Shown: positions 1 through 9,007 of the stretch, one piece after another
Numbering within the stretch: position 1 is the stretch's first letter
Layout of the letters: each line of letters begins with the position of its first letter
The notes under the pieces: generated by a model
What the model saw: the letters and a program-made list of their open reading frames with translations, nothing else
Databases searched by the model: none
Told to the model about the DNA's origin: nothing
Translations under genes and position numbers: made by a program
Assembly (NCBI RefSeq): GCF_004801255.1
Contig: NZ_CP036295.1
Location: forward strand, 1,996,001 to 2,060,000
DNA from: Desulfovibrio desulfuricans
GTDB lineage: Bacteria; Desulfobacterota; Desulfovibrionia; Desulfovibrionales; Desulfovibrionaceae
Direction of reading: 5' to 3'
Length of the DNA stretch: 64,000 bases

Positions 1-2537
1 ATCATCTTTTCCATTTCAACCATGGCTTGCCCCGTACTTTTTCCCGGTGCGGGGCTACCCAAAATTTCAAGAGATGGAAGTCCGTTGTATCTGTTCAGGC
101 TGGTAGGGGCGTATTCCCACTGGCATGTGGCAAAGGCGCTGAAGGGCACCATTTCTCCGCGACCATTACGAAAATACCACTTATTCATGTCTTCAGGCGT
201 CATGCGGTGTTCTGCAAGCCCTTGGACGTAGACCTTTTTAACTCGCCCACGGTCTAGGAAATCGTCGGCGTAGGCGCTTCCCCATATGGTGCTCAGCGTG
301 GCATTTACATCGGCCAAGTTCAGGCCCAAAGCCCCAGCTTTTTCTCGATCGACATGAACACGCAGTTGGGGCTGATCTTCCATCCCGTTGGGGCGTACTG
401 CCATAAGGGCACTATTTTGTGCCGCCATGCCCAGCAGCTGGTTACGTCCAGCCAGAAGGGCCTCGTGCCCCACACCGCCCACATCCTGCAATTGCAGGTC
501 AAAACCCGAAGCGTTACCAAGTTCCTGTATTGCAGGCGGTGCAAACACATAGACCTGGGCGTTCGGCAAACCAGCAAACCGCCTGCGTGCACGGTCAACG
601 AGGGCGTCAACCTTTTGTGAATGCGATTTCCTTTTGCTCCAGTCATGCAAGCGGGCAAAAATCATGGCGCCGTTCTGGCCGCGACCAGCAAAGTTGAAAC
701 CGACAACAGCCATGCAATTCATAACCGTGTCTTTTTCATCATTGATAAGGTAATTTTCAATTTCCTTGACGACAGTTGTTGTGTCTTCAAGTGTTGCCCC
801 TGGGGGCAACTGCGCCATCATCATGGCAACGCCCTGATCCTCGTCTGGCAAAAAGCCCGTGGGCAAGGCCCGAACAAGAACAAGCAAGCCCACAATAAAA
901 ACAGCATAGATGAACATGCACCGGCCAGACCGGCGCAAGCACATGGCCACGCCCTTCTGATAACGTTGCAGAGTACGGTCAAACCATTTGTTGAACGCCC
1001 CAAGAAAACCGTGCTGTGTCAGGTGGGCCCCCTTGGGCGGCTTTTTCAGCAAGGTGGCACAAAGAGCCGGGGTAAATATCAGGGCAACTACAACCGAAAG
1101 CACCATGGCCGAAACAATGGTTACGGAAAACTGCCGGTAGATGACGCCCACAGACCCTTCCATAAAAGACATGGGAACAAAAACCGCCGACAGAACCACG
1201 GCGATGCCCACCAAGGCACTGGTTATTTGCGACATAGATTTTTTGGTGGCTTCCTTGGGCGGCAGCCCATCCACATACATGATGCGCTCCACGTTCTCCA
1301 CAACCACGATGGCGTCATCCACAAGCAGGCCAATGGCCAGCACCATGGCAAACATGGTGAGCGTATTAATGGAATAGCCCAGCGCGGAAAGAACGCCGAA
1401 CGTACCCAGCAAAACAACCGGAACCGCCAGAGTTGGAATAAGCGTGGCGCGGATATTCTGAAGGAACAGGTACATGATCAGCACGACCAGCGCGATTGCT
1501 TCTACCAGGGTTTTTACAACCTCGTGAATCGAAATTTCCACAAAAGGCGTTGTGTCGTAGGGGTACACCAACTTGAGCCACGAAGGGAAATAGGCGGACT
1601 GCTCCGCCAGATACGCATCAATATTTTTTGCCGTTTGCAGCGCATTGGCCCCAGTAGCAAGCTTGATGGCGATATTGGCAGCGGGCTTGCGCATGAACCG
1701 GCCAAAGATATTATAAGATTCCGACCCCAGTTCTACCCGCGCCACATCCCGCACCCGCACCATTGAACCGTCGGGGTTTGTACGCAGAATAATCGCCCCG
1801 AACTGTTCCGGGGTTTGCAAGCGCTCCTGAAGCGCAATGCTGAGATTGATTTTCTGACCTTGCACGGCTGGCGCACCGCCAAGCTGACCAGCTGAAATCT
1901 GGGCGTTCTGCGACTGGATAGCCGTAATAGCATCGCTGGGCGTAAGAGAATAGCTGCGCAGCTTGTGCGGGTTCAGCCATATGCGCATTCCGTAGATACT
2001 GCCGTAAAGCGTCGCCTCGCCAACACCGGGCAAGCGGCTGATGCCGTCGAGCAGTTGCGAACCCACATAGTCGCCAATGTCGCCCACTTCTTTTGAGCCG
2101 TCTTCGGAAATAAATCCGTAGACCTTCATAATGGTAGAGTTGCTCTTCTTGACCGTAATGCCCTGCCGCTGCACCTCATCCGGCAATAGCGGCATGGCCA
2201 GTTGCAGCTTGTTCTGCACCTGAACCTGAGCGATATCGGGGTTAGCTTCCGCGCTGAACGTCAGCGTCAGTTCCATATTGCCGGTAGAATCGCTGGTGGA
2301 GGCCATGTATATAAGATGGTCCAGACCTGTCATTTTCTGTTCTATAACCTGGGTGACCGTGTCCTGAATGGTCTGCGCCGATGCGCCTGGATAGGTGGCA
2401 GATACAACTACAGAGGGTGGCGCGATTTCGGGGTATTGCGATATTGGCAGGCGCACGATGGACAGCACCCCCGCAAGCATGATGATGATGGCAATAACCC
2501 ATGCAAAGATGGGGCGCTCAATAAAAAAGTGAGACAT
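1..2537 (-). CDS. acrB: RND multidrug efflux permease (AcrB/MexB type), 3' end outside window
   Basis: Inner-membrane proton/drug antiporter of a tripartite efflux pump. About 845 codons are present, open to the window edge, so the C-terminal fifth or so is missing. The N-terminus starts [17 protein letters not shown], as in HAE1 permeases, followed by a large periplasmic loop and a TM block. The family's proton-relay Asp pair is visible in [17 protein letters not shown], and the second periplasmic half ([19 protein letters not shown]) follows. The ATG overlaps the stop of the upstream adaptor gene (TGATG), so the two are translationally coupled. A TolC-type outer-membrane partner is not in view. 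The substrate cannot be told from sequence. Confidence 0.95.
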   Translation of the reverse strand, partial: MSHFFIERPIFAWVIAIIIMLAGVLSIVRLPISQYPEIAPPSVVVSATYPGASAQTIQDTVTQVIEQKMTGLDHLIYMASTSDSTGNMELTLTFSAEANPDIAQVQVQNKLQLAMPLLPDEVQRQGITVKKSNSTIMKVYGFISEDGSKEVGDIGDYVGSQLLDGISRLPGVGEATLYGSIYGMRIWLNPHKLRSYSLTPSDAITAIQSQNAQISAGQLGGAPAVQGQKINLSIALQERLQTPEQFGAIILRTNPDGSMVRVRDVARVELGSESYNIFGRFMRKPAANIAIKLATGANALQTAKNIDAYLAEQSAYFPSWLKLVYPYDTTPFVEISIHEVVKTLVEAIALVVLIMYLFLQNIRATLIPTLAVPVVLLGTFGVLSALGYSINTLTMFAMVLAIGLLVDDAIVVVENVERIMYVDGLPPKEATKKSMSQITSALVGIAVVLSAVFVPMSFMEGSVGVIYRQFSVTIVSAMVLSVVVALIFTPALCATLLKKPPKGAHLTQHGFLGAFNKWFDRTLQRYQKGVAMCLRRSGRCMFIYAVFIVGLLVLVRALPTGFLPDEDQGVAMMMAQLPPGATLEDTTTVVKEIENYLINDEKDTVMNCMAVVGFNFAGRGQNGAMIFARLHDWSKRKSHSQKVDALVDRARRRFAGLPNAQVYVFAPPAIQELGNASGFDLQLQDVGGVGHEALLAGRNQLLGMAAQNSALMAVRPNGMEDQPQLRVHVDREKAGALGLNLADVNATLSTIWGSAYADDFLDRGRVKKVYVQGLAEHRMTPEDMNKWYFRNGRGEMVPFSAFATCQWEYAPTSLNRYNGLPSLEILGSPAPGKSTGQAMVEMEKM

Positions 2538-3697
2538 CAGCGCTCACCGCCCATTGCCTGCGGGGCATGCTCTGACGGCAAAACTTTTACGGTCTGGCCA
2601 GGGCGGATTTTTTGCAATCCGCTGGTCACCACACGTTCCCCTTCATGCAGCCCGCTCAAAATGACCCAGCTCACACCGTGAGTTCTGCCCACAGATACGG
2701 GTCTTGCCTCTACCTCACTGCTTTCGTTAACCAAATACACGCTGGCATTGCCCTTGGCGTCGCGCATCAAAGCTTCCTGCGGCAAAAGTATTGCATGGTC
2801 GTTGGTCCCTTCGTCCAGCTCTACCCGCACATACATGCCAGGCAGGATAACGTGCTCATGGTTGGGAAAAATTGCCCGCAAGGTAACGGAGCCTGTGCTT
2901 TCATCTACCCGCACTTCCTGAAACTGCAGCGTGCCCCGGTCAGGGTACTCTGTACCATCTTCCAAAAACAGGTGCAGTGAATGATTGTCCGCATCCGAAC
3001 GCTGCAACCTGCCGCTATCAAGGTTGCGTTTAAGATGTAGTAATTCAGTGGCAGATTGGGGCATATCCACATAGACCGGGTCAATCTGCTGCACGGTTGC
3101 AAGCGCAGTAGACTGATTCTGCGTTAACAGAGCGCCGGGCGTAACACTTGATCGGCTGATTCGGCCACTAATGGGAGAAGTTACCTTGGTATAGTCCAAA
3201 TTGATTCGCGCCGTCAGCAATGCTGCTTTGCACACAGCAACATCTGCCAGAGTCTGCTTGTACGCGGCATCTGCATCTTCAAATTCTTGTCGGCTCACTG
3301 CATTAATGCCGACCAAAGACTTATATCTGTCAAATTTCAGTTTTGCAGGCAGCACATTGGCCTCAGCCCTTGAAAGTGATGCTTTTGCACTGTCATATGA
3401 GGCGATATAGACGGCAGGGTCTATTTGATACAGCACCTGCTTTTCCTTGACGTCTCCACCTTCCTCAAACAGCCGCGCCTGTAATATACCGGTAACCTGT
3501 GGGCGTACCTCTGAAATCTGGAAGGCCGAAACCCGGCCCGCCAGAGTAGTTCTGAAATTAACCGATTGGGGATGAACTGTGCATACGGATACTTCCGGCA
3601 CGGCTCCGCGGCCCCCATCACGGTCACCAGAGCACCCTCCCCCAATGATGGACAGCGCGGCAACGCATAAAAACACTCCCGTCCTTACAGCAAGCAT
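2537..3697 (-). CDS. acrA: RND efflux periplasmic adaptor lipoprotein (AcrA/MexA type)
   Basis: Membrane-fusion protein of 386 aa linking the RND permease to an outer-membrane channel. The N-terminus has a hydrophobic signal with a lipobox (SIIGGGC), so the mature protein should be a lipoprotein anchored at about Cys22. After it come the usual barrel-sandwich/lipoyl half ([18 protein letters not shown]), an alpha-hairpin (about residues 95-165), and the beta-barrel and membrane-proximal domains ([10 protein letters not shown]). Start supported by AAGGGAATCGT before ATG. First gene of the two-gene operon with the permease; divergent from a TetR regulator about 260 bp away, the normal layout of a locally repressed efflux operon. 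Confidence 0.93.
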   Translation of the reverse strand: MLAVRTGVFLCVAALSIIGGGCSGDRDGGRGAVPEVSVCTVHPQSVNFRTTLAGRVSAFQISEVRPQVTGILQARLFEEGGDVKEKQVLYQIDPAVYIASYDSAKASLSRAEANVLPAKLKFDRYKSLVGINAVSRQEFEDADAAYKQTLADVAVCKAALLTARINLDYTKVTSPISGRISRSSVTPGALLTQNQSTALATVQQIDPVYVDMPQSATELLHLKRNLDSGRLQRSDADNHSLHLFLEDGTEYPDRGTLQFQEVRVDESTGSVTLRAIFPNHEHVILPGMYVRVELDEGTNDHAILLPQEALMRDAKGNASVYLVNESSEVEARPVSVGRTHGVSWVILSGLHEGERVVTSGLQKIRPGQTVKVLPSEHAPQAMGGER

Positions 3698-3723
3698 ACG
3701 ATTCCCTTCTTTTTGGTAAATTA

Positions 3724-3814
3724 AAAATATCGGCTAGTTATTCAGATATTTTAGATTTTGGTTGCTTTCAAATTGGCTTTAGTTAAACTAAAATGACTTG
3801 ATTGTTAGTAAGTC
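3724..3814. promoter_or_regulatory. Candidate TetR operator region between acrAB and tetR
   Basis: The AT-rich divergent intergenic region holds three inverted repeats: AAAATATC/GATATTTT (3724-3731/3745-3752), TTTAGTT-A-AACTAAA (3778-3792, a perfect 15-bp odd palindrome) and GACTT-N10-AAGTC (3795-3799/3810-3814). TetR-family repressors usually bind short palindromes in exactly this position, between themselves and the pump operon. Which repeat is the operator is inference. Confidence 0.45.
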
Positions 3815-3954
3815 CATTAAAAATATCTGTCAAGAATGGTCCATTTGGCGAAGTAAAAAAAAATTGATACGTAGCACCTCACCGTAATGCCAACACTCGC
3901 TGGAAGGGACATTTGCTGGCAATCAAACCAAATCAAGCTTGCAGGGGAGAGAAC

Positions 3955-4581
3955 ATGCCCAAGCAGATCACACGCAAATATTCTTCTCCGCTGCGCGAGC
4001 AGCAGGCAGCCCAAACTCGAGGAAAAATTATTGCGGCAGCAGAACACCTGCTACTTACCTGCGGATACGCAAAGACCACAGTGGAAGACATTGCGGCGGC
4101 AGCAAATGTTTCACCCCAAACGATCTATGTGATATTCAAGAATAAACCCGGCATTATGACTGCCGTGCTTGAGCAGGCCTTTGAGGATACAGAAGGGCAA
4201 CTGGCCGCAACACGCGCCTTGGAAGAAGCTGACATCCATGCAAGGATCCGGCGCACGGTTGCCTTTCTTGTCCAGGCTCGCAAGAAAGAAACACCGCGTT
4301 ATGAGCTGCTGCGCAATGCGGGTATCTTGTCGCCAGAATTGGCAGAAATTGCCGCAGCAGCTGAACTTTCCGCGCAAAAAAAGCAGGCAGAGCATACGCG
4401 ACACATGCTCGAAGGGGTCCCCCTGAAGCAGGGAATTACAATAGAGAAGGCCGTGGATATCTGGTGGTATATTACTCACCGCGAAGGATATCAAACTCTC
4501 GTGCAAAAACGCGGTTGGAAACACAAAGTGTATGAAGAATGGCTCATTGAAATGTTGGAGTCTGCCACTTTAAAAAAATAA
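3955..4581 (+). CDS. TetR/AcrR-family transcriptional regulator
   Basis: Predicted 208-aa repressor. The N-terminal HTH of the family is clear: RGKIIAAAEHLLLTCGYAKTT, then VEDIAAAANVSPQTIYVIF with helix-turn-helix spacing, then the K-x-G/x-I-M linker. The C-terminal ligand-binding half (from about residue 60) is not specific to a known subgroup. I chose the ATG at 3955 because AGGGGAGAGAAC sits just before it; an upstream in-frame TTG at 3913 lacks such a site. Divergent from the RND pump genes, so the likely role is drug-responsive repression of that operon. Confidence 0.88.
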   Translation: MPKQITRKYSSPLREQQAAQTRGKIIAAAEHLLLTCGYAKTTVEDIAAAANVSPQTIYVIFKNKPGIMTAVLEQAFEDTEGQLAATRALEEADIHARIRRTVAFLVQARKKETPRYELLRNAGILSPELAEIAAAAELSAQKKQAEHTRHMLEGVPLKQGITIEKAVDIWWYITHREGYQTLVQKRGWKHKVYEEWLIEMLESATLKK

Positions 4582-4826
4582 TCTTGCTGTGATGATGTAG
4601 TTTTTGAATTTAATCAAGCACGCTGCGCAACATTTCAATACTAAAATTCTACTATAAAACATACAATGAAGTTATAAATATGCTGACACATTGTGGCCGT
4701 CAATCCAGTCCCCAGCGTTAAAATTTTCGTTATGTCTCTGTCACTTGCCTCTGGATTTTCACGTAAGTCATAGCCCCCCTAAAAGTATGCCCTGAAAAAT
4801 TAGTGTTCCTGACACAGAGCACACGA

Positions 4827-5101
4827 ATGAAACGTAGCAGACTCGCCGAAGAGCAGATTATTGGGATATGGCGGCAAGCCGGGGCAGCAGTGCATTTTGT
4901 CAGCCTGTGCCCTCAGGCTGGCATCTCGGCTGGCCCTTTTACAAATGGCGCAGCACGTCGGTGGAATGAACGTCTCTGCAACCAAGCGATTGCGTCAGTT
5001 GGAGGCAGAAAACGCCCGGCTGAAAAAAATTGACGGCGAGCAACCTATTGATATTGTGGCTCTTATGGTAGGTAAGGCAAATAGAAGATTATTACGACAA
5101 T
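4827..5101 (+). pseudogene. Decayed IS3-family transposase orfA remnant
   Basis: The first frame begins MKRSRLAEEQIIGI, the hallmark start of IS3-family (IS407-type) OrfA HTH proteins. Continuing the family alignment requires frame changes: FYKWR near 4936 is in one frame, and GGMNVSATKRLRQLEAENARL in another, the latter being the leucine-zipper part of OrfA. OrfB with its DDE domain is absent. At least two frameshifts make it non-functional. Flanking bases 4582-4826 and 5102-5153 show nothing else; terminal repeats were not recognisable. Confidence 0.7.
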
Positions 5102-5153
5102 ATAAAAACACGCCAATAGTTATATCTTGCGCACATGCCTGTCGCAGCGTTGA

Positions 5154-6329
5154 TCAAGGGTTTCTCCAGCGCAGCATGATCTGACCAAAGGCCGCCGAAA
5201 CATCTGCGTACAGAGTTTCCGCATCTGCTCCAAAGGCGCGTTGCCTTTTGCTTGCCAGGATAAGGACAGCGTGCAGGCCGTGCTCGGCATAGAATGGTTT
5301 GGCAAAATACGAGCGCACGCCCTGCGGGGCAAACAGGGCCCAGTCAATGGATTTTACGCTGTCCAGGGTGTCCTCGACAATCAGCGAGCTGAGGCTGTAG
5401 CGCTGTATATCCTGGGCAATTGTGCCTTCGTAGGCATGTAGGGTTCCCCATTCAAGGCCATCAAAAGCAGACCCCACGCCATAGACGGCCACTCTGCCGT
5501 TACCCATCTGAATATGCGACAGCAGCAGCCCGTCAACTTCGGGTTTGCAAAGCCCGTGCAGTTTTTCAAGCGCCGGGCGCAGATCGCCGGTGCAAATTGC
5601 GAGCGCTCCATCATCATCCGGTTTCACGGGTTTGGCATCAACGTTGACCAGCGCGGCCCGCACCACCTCCTTGCCCGGCTCGCCCCACAAGGTGAGGCGT
5701 ACGTGTGCAGAAAACAGCCCGCGCTCGGCATTGCCCAGCAGCAGTTTACCCGACCACGCATCCCGCTCAACAGCCTTTTCCATCGCGGTCAAAAAAACTT
5801 TCATCACAGACGGCGGCACCACATCTTCGAGCACAAGCGCGCGTTCCTCCTGCTCCTCCCCCCAAAAAAGCATTTGCGCGGCGGTGTTGACGTCGCACAG
5901 CATTTGCTTTTTCAGGTCTACGGTAAATACCGGGTAATCGGCATCGCCCACGCGCATCTGAAGCTGCGCATTGTAGCAGGCAGAATTATAGCCGCCGGGC
6001 AAAAACGCCTCTTTCAAAAAACCGCTGTAAACATCCTGCTCCGGCTCTGGCCAGCCCTGCAAAATGAGCGGCGTGCGGCCATCGTCGTATTTCAGCCTGA
6101 AGATGGCGGCGGCAGGCCGCCCGGCATGGATCATGTCCCAAAACTCCACAAGCAGCGGATAATCCTGTTCCATTACCACCTGCTTTCTGAATGCGGCATT
6201 TTTCAGCAGCTGCGGAGCATCAAAACCCGCGCCGCGCCATCGGGTAAAAACCTCAAGACGCGACTCGCGCTGGCAAATGCTCCACAATAATCCAGGAAAC
6301 CCCTTGCGCCATTGGAGAAAACGCGCCAT
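5154..6329 (-). CDS. PAS/PAS/GAF-like sensory protein without visible output domain
   Basis: A soluble protein of 391 aa. Residues about 15-110 and 125-245 look like PAS-type folds (for example FTVDLKKQMLCDVNTAAQMLF, the typical PAS core), and the C-terminal 140 residues resemble a GAF domain (SIDWALFAPQGVRSYFAKPF, then ADVSAAFGQIML). There is no signal peptide and no kinase, GGDEF, HTH or methyl-accepting segment. The ATG at 6329 is preferred because AAAGGGAGCTGGC precedes it; an upstream ATG at 6359 has no site. Divergent from the GntR-type regulator gene, sharing about 340 bp that contain two regulator-type palindromes. Domain calls are from pattern only; the function is unknown. Confidence 0.7.
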   Translation of the reverse strand: MARFLQWRKGFPGLLWSICQRESRLEVFTRWRGAGFDAPQLLKNAAFRKQVVMEQDYPLLVEFWDMIHAGRPAAAIFRLKYDDGRTPLILQGWPEPEQDVYSGFLKEAFLPGGYNSACYNAQLQMRVGDADYPVFTVDLKKQMLCDVNTAAQMLFWGEEQEERALVLEDVVPPSVMKVFLTAMEKAVERDAWSGKLLLGNAERGLFSAHVRLTLWGEPGKEVVRAALVNVDAKPVKPDDDGALAICTGDLRPALEKLHGLCKPEVDGLLLSHIQMGNGRVAVYGVGSAFDGLEWGTLHAYEGTIAQDIQRYSLSSLIVEDTLDSVKSIDWALFAPQGVRSYFAKPFYAEHGLHAVLILASKRQRAFGADAETLYADVSAAFGQIMLRWRNP

Positions 6330-6420
6330 GCCAGCTCCCTTTGTTGACAATAAAAACACAGCTCGGACGTATTGGCAGTAAAATAGACGCTAACCATGAG
6401 CAAGACTTTTTTACGCACAG

Positions 6421-6437
6421 CAGTGGTCTGACCACTG
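6421..6437. promoter_or_regulatory. FadR-type GntR operator 1 (perfect palindrome)
   Basis: CAGTGGTCTGACCACTG is a perfect 17-bp inverted repeat around one central base. Its core TGGTCTGACCA fits the FadR-subfamily GntR consensus TNGTNNNACNA. It lies 92 bp upstream of the PAS/GAF gene start and 233 bp upstream of the GntR gene start, so it could act on both directions. Confidence 0.6.
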
Positions 6438-6517
6438 GCATAAAATTAAATATAACTCTGCTATCCCACCCGTATAATCTGCTTTTTATTCCCACAATTG
6501 TACACATACTTTTATAG

Positions 6518-6528
6518 TGGTCATACCA
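6518..6528. promoter_or_regulatory. FadR-type GntR operator 2
   Basis: TGGTCATACCA again fits TNGTNNNACNA, with TGGT/ACCA arms identical to the site at 6421. The centres are 94 bp apart, close to nine helical turns, so paired binding or looping is possible. A third weaker inverted repeat, TTTTTGG-N8-CCAAAAA at 6583-6604, follows before the regulator gene. Confidence 0.55.
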
Positions 6529-6669
6529 AATAAACAAAAATACATCATGTTTTTCATCATGTTAAATATAATTAGAAAAAAATTTTTGGTTATATTGCCA
6601 AAAAATTCACAGGCGCGCACAATGAAGTCATATAAAAGTACTTGAATACGCTTTGCCTGGAGGACGCCC

Positions 6670-7314
6670 ATGATCACGCCAGCAAACGCCGAAAACCCGC
6701 TGGAACACGCCCTGTTGCAAGGGCGCTGGTCGCTGTTTGAACGCCTGCCCGCCGAGCGGCACCTTGCCGAAGAGCTTGGGGTCAGCCGCGCGACGTTGCG
6801 CACGGCCCTGAGCACCCTTGTGGGCAAGGGTATTCTGGAAACCCGCCGCAACAAGGGCACATTTGTGCGTGCCCTTCCCTGCAACCCTGACGCCGCCAGC
6901 CTGGCCGACAGCCTGCGGGCCATGAATATCGTCATGACCCCCTTGCTGGCAGCGGTATCTGGCTCATTTGCGCCATCAGTCATGCTGACGATCGAGCGGC
7001 ATCTGCCCTCCATAGGCATGGCGCTGCACAGCGGCGACATGCGCCTGCTGGCGCAGCATCACCTCAAATTTTTCTCCATACTTTTACGGGCCATCGACAA
7101 CGCCCGCCTTGCGCAGGCCGGCGCAGCCACCCTGCCCGATGTTGGCGCGCTTGCGCGGCTGCTGCAAGAGTGCAGCCAGGCGCGGCTTGAGGAGCTGTTC
7201 AAGCATCTGGCCCGCACGCTGCACGGTCTGCGCCATGCAGACGCGCAAGCCTGCGCATCTTCCGTTTCGGCCTACGCAACATGTCTTTTGCAAAGCCTTG
7301 GGGAAGAAGAATGA
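6670..7314 (+). CDS. GntR-family (FadR subfamily) transcriptional regulator
   Basis: Regulator of 214 aa. The N-terminal winged helix shows the GntR signature LPAERHLAEELGVSRATLRTALSTL followed by the wing KGILETRRNKGTFV (about residues 20-80). The C-terminal region is mainly helical, like an FCD-type effector domain, but the metal-binding His set of FCD could not be confirmed. GGAGGACGCCC before the ATG supports the start. It heads a same-strand cluster reaching 13805 and overlaps the next gene by ATGA. The palindromes upstream suggest autoregulation and control of this cluster; the effector is unknown. Confidence 0.85.
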   Translation: MITPANAENPLEHALLQGRWSLFERLPAERHLAEELGVSRATLRTALSTLVGKGILETRRNKGTFVRALPCNPDAASLADSLRAMNIVMTPLLAAVSGSFAPSVMLTIERHLPSIGMALHSGDMRLLAQHHLKFFSILLRAIDNARLAQAGAATLPDVGALARLLQECSQARLEELFKHLARTLHGLRHADAQACASSVSAYATCLLQSLGEEE

Positions 7315-7583
7315 TAGACCAGCAAAGACGCAATTTTTTACGGGGAAACTGGCGCGCTGTTTCCCCATGCATACCGGGCGAGAGCTTCGATGCAGAGGCC
7401 TTGACCTTTAACGGCGAGGCGCTGCTGCCGCCGGAATTTTCGCCCGGCATGTTGCGGTTTGAAGGGCAGCGGCTAGGGCTGCCCGTGGATAGCATGAACG
7501 AGGATGCACTGATTCGAGCAGTTGCACAGGCAATGCGCGCGCAAGCGCGCCCCCCCGTGGAAACGGAAACCCCGCAATCTTGA
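7311..7583 (+). CDS. Small protein with N-terminal twin-arginine-like motif
   Basis: A 90-aa protein starting at the ATG that overlaps the regulator's stop (ATGA). The N-terminus MIDQQRRNFLRGNW carries an RRxFLRG motif like those of Tat signals and of NapF-type proteins, but no hydrophobic stretch follows, so it is unlikely to be exported by Tat itself. The rest (one Cys at about residue 20) has no recognised domain. The gene is 10 bp upstream of the polytopic membrane protein gene and two genes before a Tat substrate, so a chaperone or assembly role is conceivable but unproven. Confidence 0.6.
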   Translation: MIDQQRRNFLRGNWRAVSPCIPGESFDAEALTFNGEALLPPEFSPGMLRFEGQRLGLPVDSMNEDALIRAVAQAMRAQARPPVETETPQS

Positions 7584-7593
7584 GGAGGGTTCT

Positions 7594-8997
7594 ATGGCTG
7601 ACCACGATATTCCCTATCTTGAAGAGCGAAAGCTCATCAAGCGCTGGCAGGGCCCTTGGCCTGTATTGGCCAACATGGCGGTAACTCTCGCCATATTTGC
7701 CGTAACCTGGTGGATTTTTCAGGATCCACGCGGCATCATGCGCTTTTATACGCCCTATGTGGGCTACAACTATTGCCGCTGGTGGCTCATTATTCTCATC
7801 TGGATGGCCTATATTTTCGATTTCTGGCCGTTCAAACGCAACTGGATACGCAATGCGCACCCCCTGCAAAAGGGCCTTGTGCTTTCGCTTGTGTCAGTAG
7901 GCGTTATGATACTGATGATTCACGGTTTTTTTGAAAACATTCTGGGCAATTTTGCTTTTGCCTATTTTAGCCCGCACCAGTTGCAAAAGCTGCCAGGGCT
8001 GACCGAATTCTACTCCACAGAATACGCGGCCCAGGCCTGCATGATGTTTGCCGTTATTGCCTCGTGGATCAGCCCGGCCTGGATTGTGGCGCTGGAAGGA
8101 CGCCCCTGGCAGAACGAGGGCCAGCCAGTCAGAGGCTTCAGCATATGGCTGGGCACGTTCTGCCTCAGTCTGGTCATCTACTTTATGACCATGCACAACC
8201 ACATGGGCATTCTGTATTATCCATGGCAGTACTTTACGGCCATTACGCCGCCGTACTGGGAATCGTTTGCCCAGACCGTTTCCGCCAACTTCCATGTGGC
8301 CTGGATCATGTGCTGCACCGTTGTGGTGTGGTTTGTGGAAGGCATATGGGAACGCTACCCCTTCTGCCTTATCAAAAGACCGGGGCTGCGCCGTTTTGTG
8401 ACGTTTTTTGGCATCATAGCCATCTCCGTTTCGCTGTGCTTCTTCTTCTGGTACATGCAGGAACTCGTGTGGGGCGACGCCATACGCGGTCACCGGCGTG
8501 ATGCCGCCCCCGACTGGCGCTGGCTGCATGTGGGCGAAACAGCCATCTTCTTCCTTGTACCGGCGTTATTCCTGCAATTCTATTGCGGCAACTGGCCCAA
8601 CAAGTTCAGCACTCCGGTAAACGTACTTATCCGTACAGCACTGGTGGCCCTTGGCGGCATCGCCGTGTACTGCCTGTACTACAAGTACGCCCACTTTGTG
8701 CTCGGCACGCAAAAGGGCTTTTCTCACCCGCAGCAGTTCCCCATGATACCCATGATCTGGCTCATCGACATCTGGCTGATCAACTGGTGGTTCATGGACG
8801 GCTGGCCCGGCTGGAAGCGCGAATTGCGCACCAGCGAGGAGATCGCCGCCGACGAACACGCCTTTGCCGCCCAGAGCGCCTGGACCCCGGCCATGATTCC
8901 CGGTCTTGTGGTGGGCATTCTCGCTGGCGTTATTCTGTACTTTGCCATAGTGGCCGCGCTGCCCTGGTTCAGCGCACACTTCACCCTTGTGCAGTAG
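7594..8997 (+). CDS. Unknown polytopic membrane protein (about 11 TM)
   Basis: A 467-aa protein with roughly eleven hydrophobic segments (near residues 24-44, 59-78, 93-113, 147-168, 180-200, 230-250, 263-285, 312-330, 340-365, 378-398, 433-458). It is exceptionally rich in Trp, Tyr, Phe and Met, with histidines in or near membrane segments (MTMHNHMGILYYPW, FHVAWIMCC, HVGETAIFF). I do not recognise the family; there are no transporter-family motifs or CxxCH haem sites. GAGGAGGGTTCT before the ATG fixes the start. It is directly followed by a Tat-exported MBL-fold protein, suggesting a membrane partner for a periplasmic enzyme. Alternative: an unfamiliar transporter. Confidence 0.8.
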   Translation: MADHDIPYLEERKLIKRWQGPWPVLANMAVTLAIFAVTWWIFQDPRGIMRFYTPYVGYNYCRWWLIILIWMAYIFDFWPFKRNWIRNAHPLQKGLVLSLVSVGVMILMIHGFFENILGNFAFAYFSPHQLQKLPGLTEFYSTEYAAQACMMFAVIASWISPAWIVALEGRPWQNEGQPVRGFSIWLGTFCLSLVIYFMTMHNHMGILYYPWQYFTAITPPYWESFAQTVSANFHVAWIMCCTVVVWFVEGIWERYPFCLIKRPGLRRFVTFFGIIAISVSLCFFFWYMQELVWGDAIRGHRRDAAPDWRWLHVGETAIFFLVPALFLQFYCGNWPNKFSTPVNVLIRTALVALGGIAVYCLYYKYAHFVLGTQKGFSHPQQFPMIPMIWLIDIWLINWWFMDGWPGWKRELRTSEEIAADEHAFAAQSAWTPAMIPGLVVGILAGVILYFAIVAALPWFSAHFTLVQ

Positions 8998-9007
8998 GGA
9001 GAACAAC

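Noticed and set aside
621-1766. Long plus-strand open frame opposite the RND permease gene
   Set aside because: Arg/His/Gln-rich translation without domain or ribosome site; it is the antisense shadow of acrB.
6513-6518. TATAGT as a -10 box with TTGTAC as -35
   Set aside because: Spacer is only 9 bp; not a workable promoter pair.
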